From the NCBI GenBank assembly GCA_022600315.1, contig JAHZKQ010000055.1:1-5300 (forward strand): DNA of 5,300 nucleotides, in the 5' to 3' direction. The notes under the pieces are model-generated. The model did no database searches, had not been told where the DNA came from, and saw only the letters and a program-made list of their open reading frames with translations. Shown piece after piece: positions 4,964-5,300 of the stretch. The translations under genes and the position numbers were made by a program. Positions within the stretch are counted from its first letter, which is position 1. Every line of letters begins with the position of its first letter. The stretch is from Gammaproteobacteria bacterium (lineage in GTDB: Bacteria > Pseudomonadota > Gammaproteobacteria > Coxiellales > Coxiellaceae).

Positions 4964-5300
4964 AGGCGTTTCAATGGCTGGTGCGCAACTATATAAGGAT
5001 CAAAAGCTGACTTTAAAAATAAGTGCTACCGGTAGTGGCGTAATAACTTTTGCCAATACCACCGGAGTTGTTTCGGGGAAAGGTTTTACTGGAAGCTTTG
5101 CTTTCTCTAGTAAATCCTATGCCGATGGGATTAATGAGACGATTTCATCTGCAAATGCGCGTATAGAGTCATTTCCAGATGCCAATAATTCTATTAAATT
5201 TACTTATTCATTGCCAACAACAACGAACCCAAAATGCAAAGCGCCTTCACTTTTAGTCATTACCAACCAATCAAAATACGGCGTTAGAGTGACAACCAAC
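4914..5300 (+). CDS. Small exported protein of unknown function, paralog 2 (partial, runs off the window)
   Basis: The frame opens at ATG 4914 and stays open for 129 codons to the window edge, so the C-terminus is missing. The first 22 residues agree with paralog 1 at 19 positions, forming a signal peptide with cleavage near VSMA (22). The mature part is Ser/Thr/Gly-rich and beta-like but shares little with paralog 1. The matches are an opening LTLKIS (paralog 1 has LTIKVV) and a cysteine-containing segment, Cys108 followed by PSLLVITNQ (paralog 1: Cys113 and SSIVVKNQ). This supports a common fold with a conserved first cysteine; a second would lie beyond the edge. The 43-base gap from paralog 1 has no terminator. 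Confidence 0.8.
   Translation, partial: MKKIIKLIAGLSLIGFAGVSMAGAQLYKDQKLTLKISATGSGVITFANTTGVVSGKGFTGSFAFSSKSYADGINETISSANARIESFPDANNSIKFTYSLPTTTNPKCKAPSLLVITNQSKYGVRVTTN

Overview
The window comes from a moderately AT-rich gammaproteobacterium. The end of an ATP synthase operon runs directly into glmU, the order seen in many Gammaproteobacteria. The AtpC, GlmU and RsmE sequences align closely with the Escherichia coli proteins as I remember them. A LetA/GacA-type palindrome upstream of a GGA-repeat small RNA fits the Legionella/Coxiella side of the class. That placement is an inference, not something the sequence proves.

Layout. Positions 1-24 are the last codons of atpD (F1 beta subunit). 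They are followed by atpC (37-468, epsilon) and, 17 bases later, glmU (486-1859, UDP-GlcNAc synthesis). A 229-base spacer with a long hairpin repeat leads to rsmE (2089-2817, 16S rRNA U1498 methyltransferase), which is followed by a bulged hairpin with a T-tract (2904-2937).

The 777-base stretch 2818-3594 has no protein gene but is the most interesting part. It holds a perfect 14-bp palindrome resembling the LetA/GacA site (2971-2984), promoter-like elements, and about 170 bases (near 3165 to 3337) carrying nine GGA motifs. Six of the nine lie in hairpin loops, and the stretch ends in a textbook intrinsic terminator with a GTAA loop. This is the architecture of a CsrB/RsmY/RsmZ-type RNA, which sequesters the translational repressor CsrA (RsmA). 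Downstream, a second copy of the 13-bp promoter motif TGCTAAATTAACC and a tandem CCCTTAAGGTT repeat probably start the next transcript.

That transcript encodes an exported protein with the look of an 8-stranded outer-membrane beta-barrel (3595-4338). Two tandem paralogous small exported proteins follow (4367-4870, and 4914 to the window edge). The paralogs share almost identical ribosome-binding regions and signal peptides, but their mature parts are strongly diverged. No terminator separates the three genes, so they look like one operon for envelope proteins. The barrel-gene leader carries two ACGGAT motifs 30 bases apart, so the neighbouring RNA and CsrA could control it. This link is speculative.
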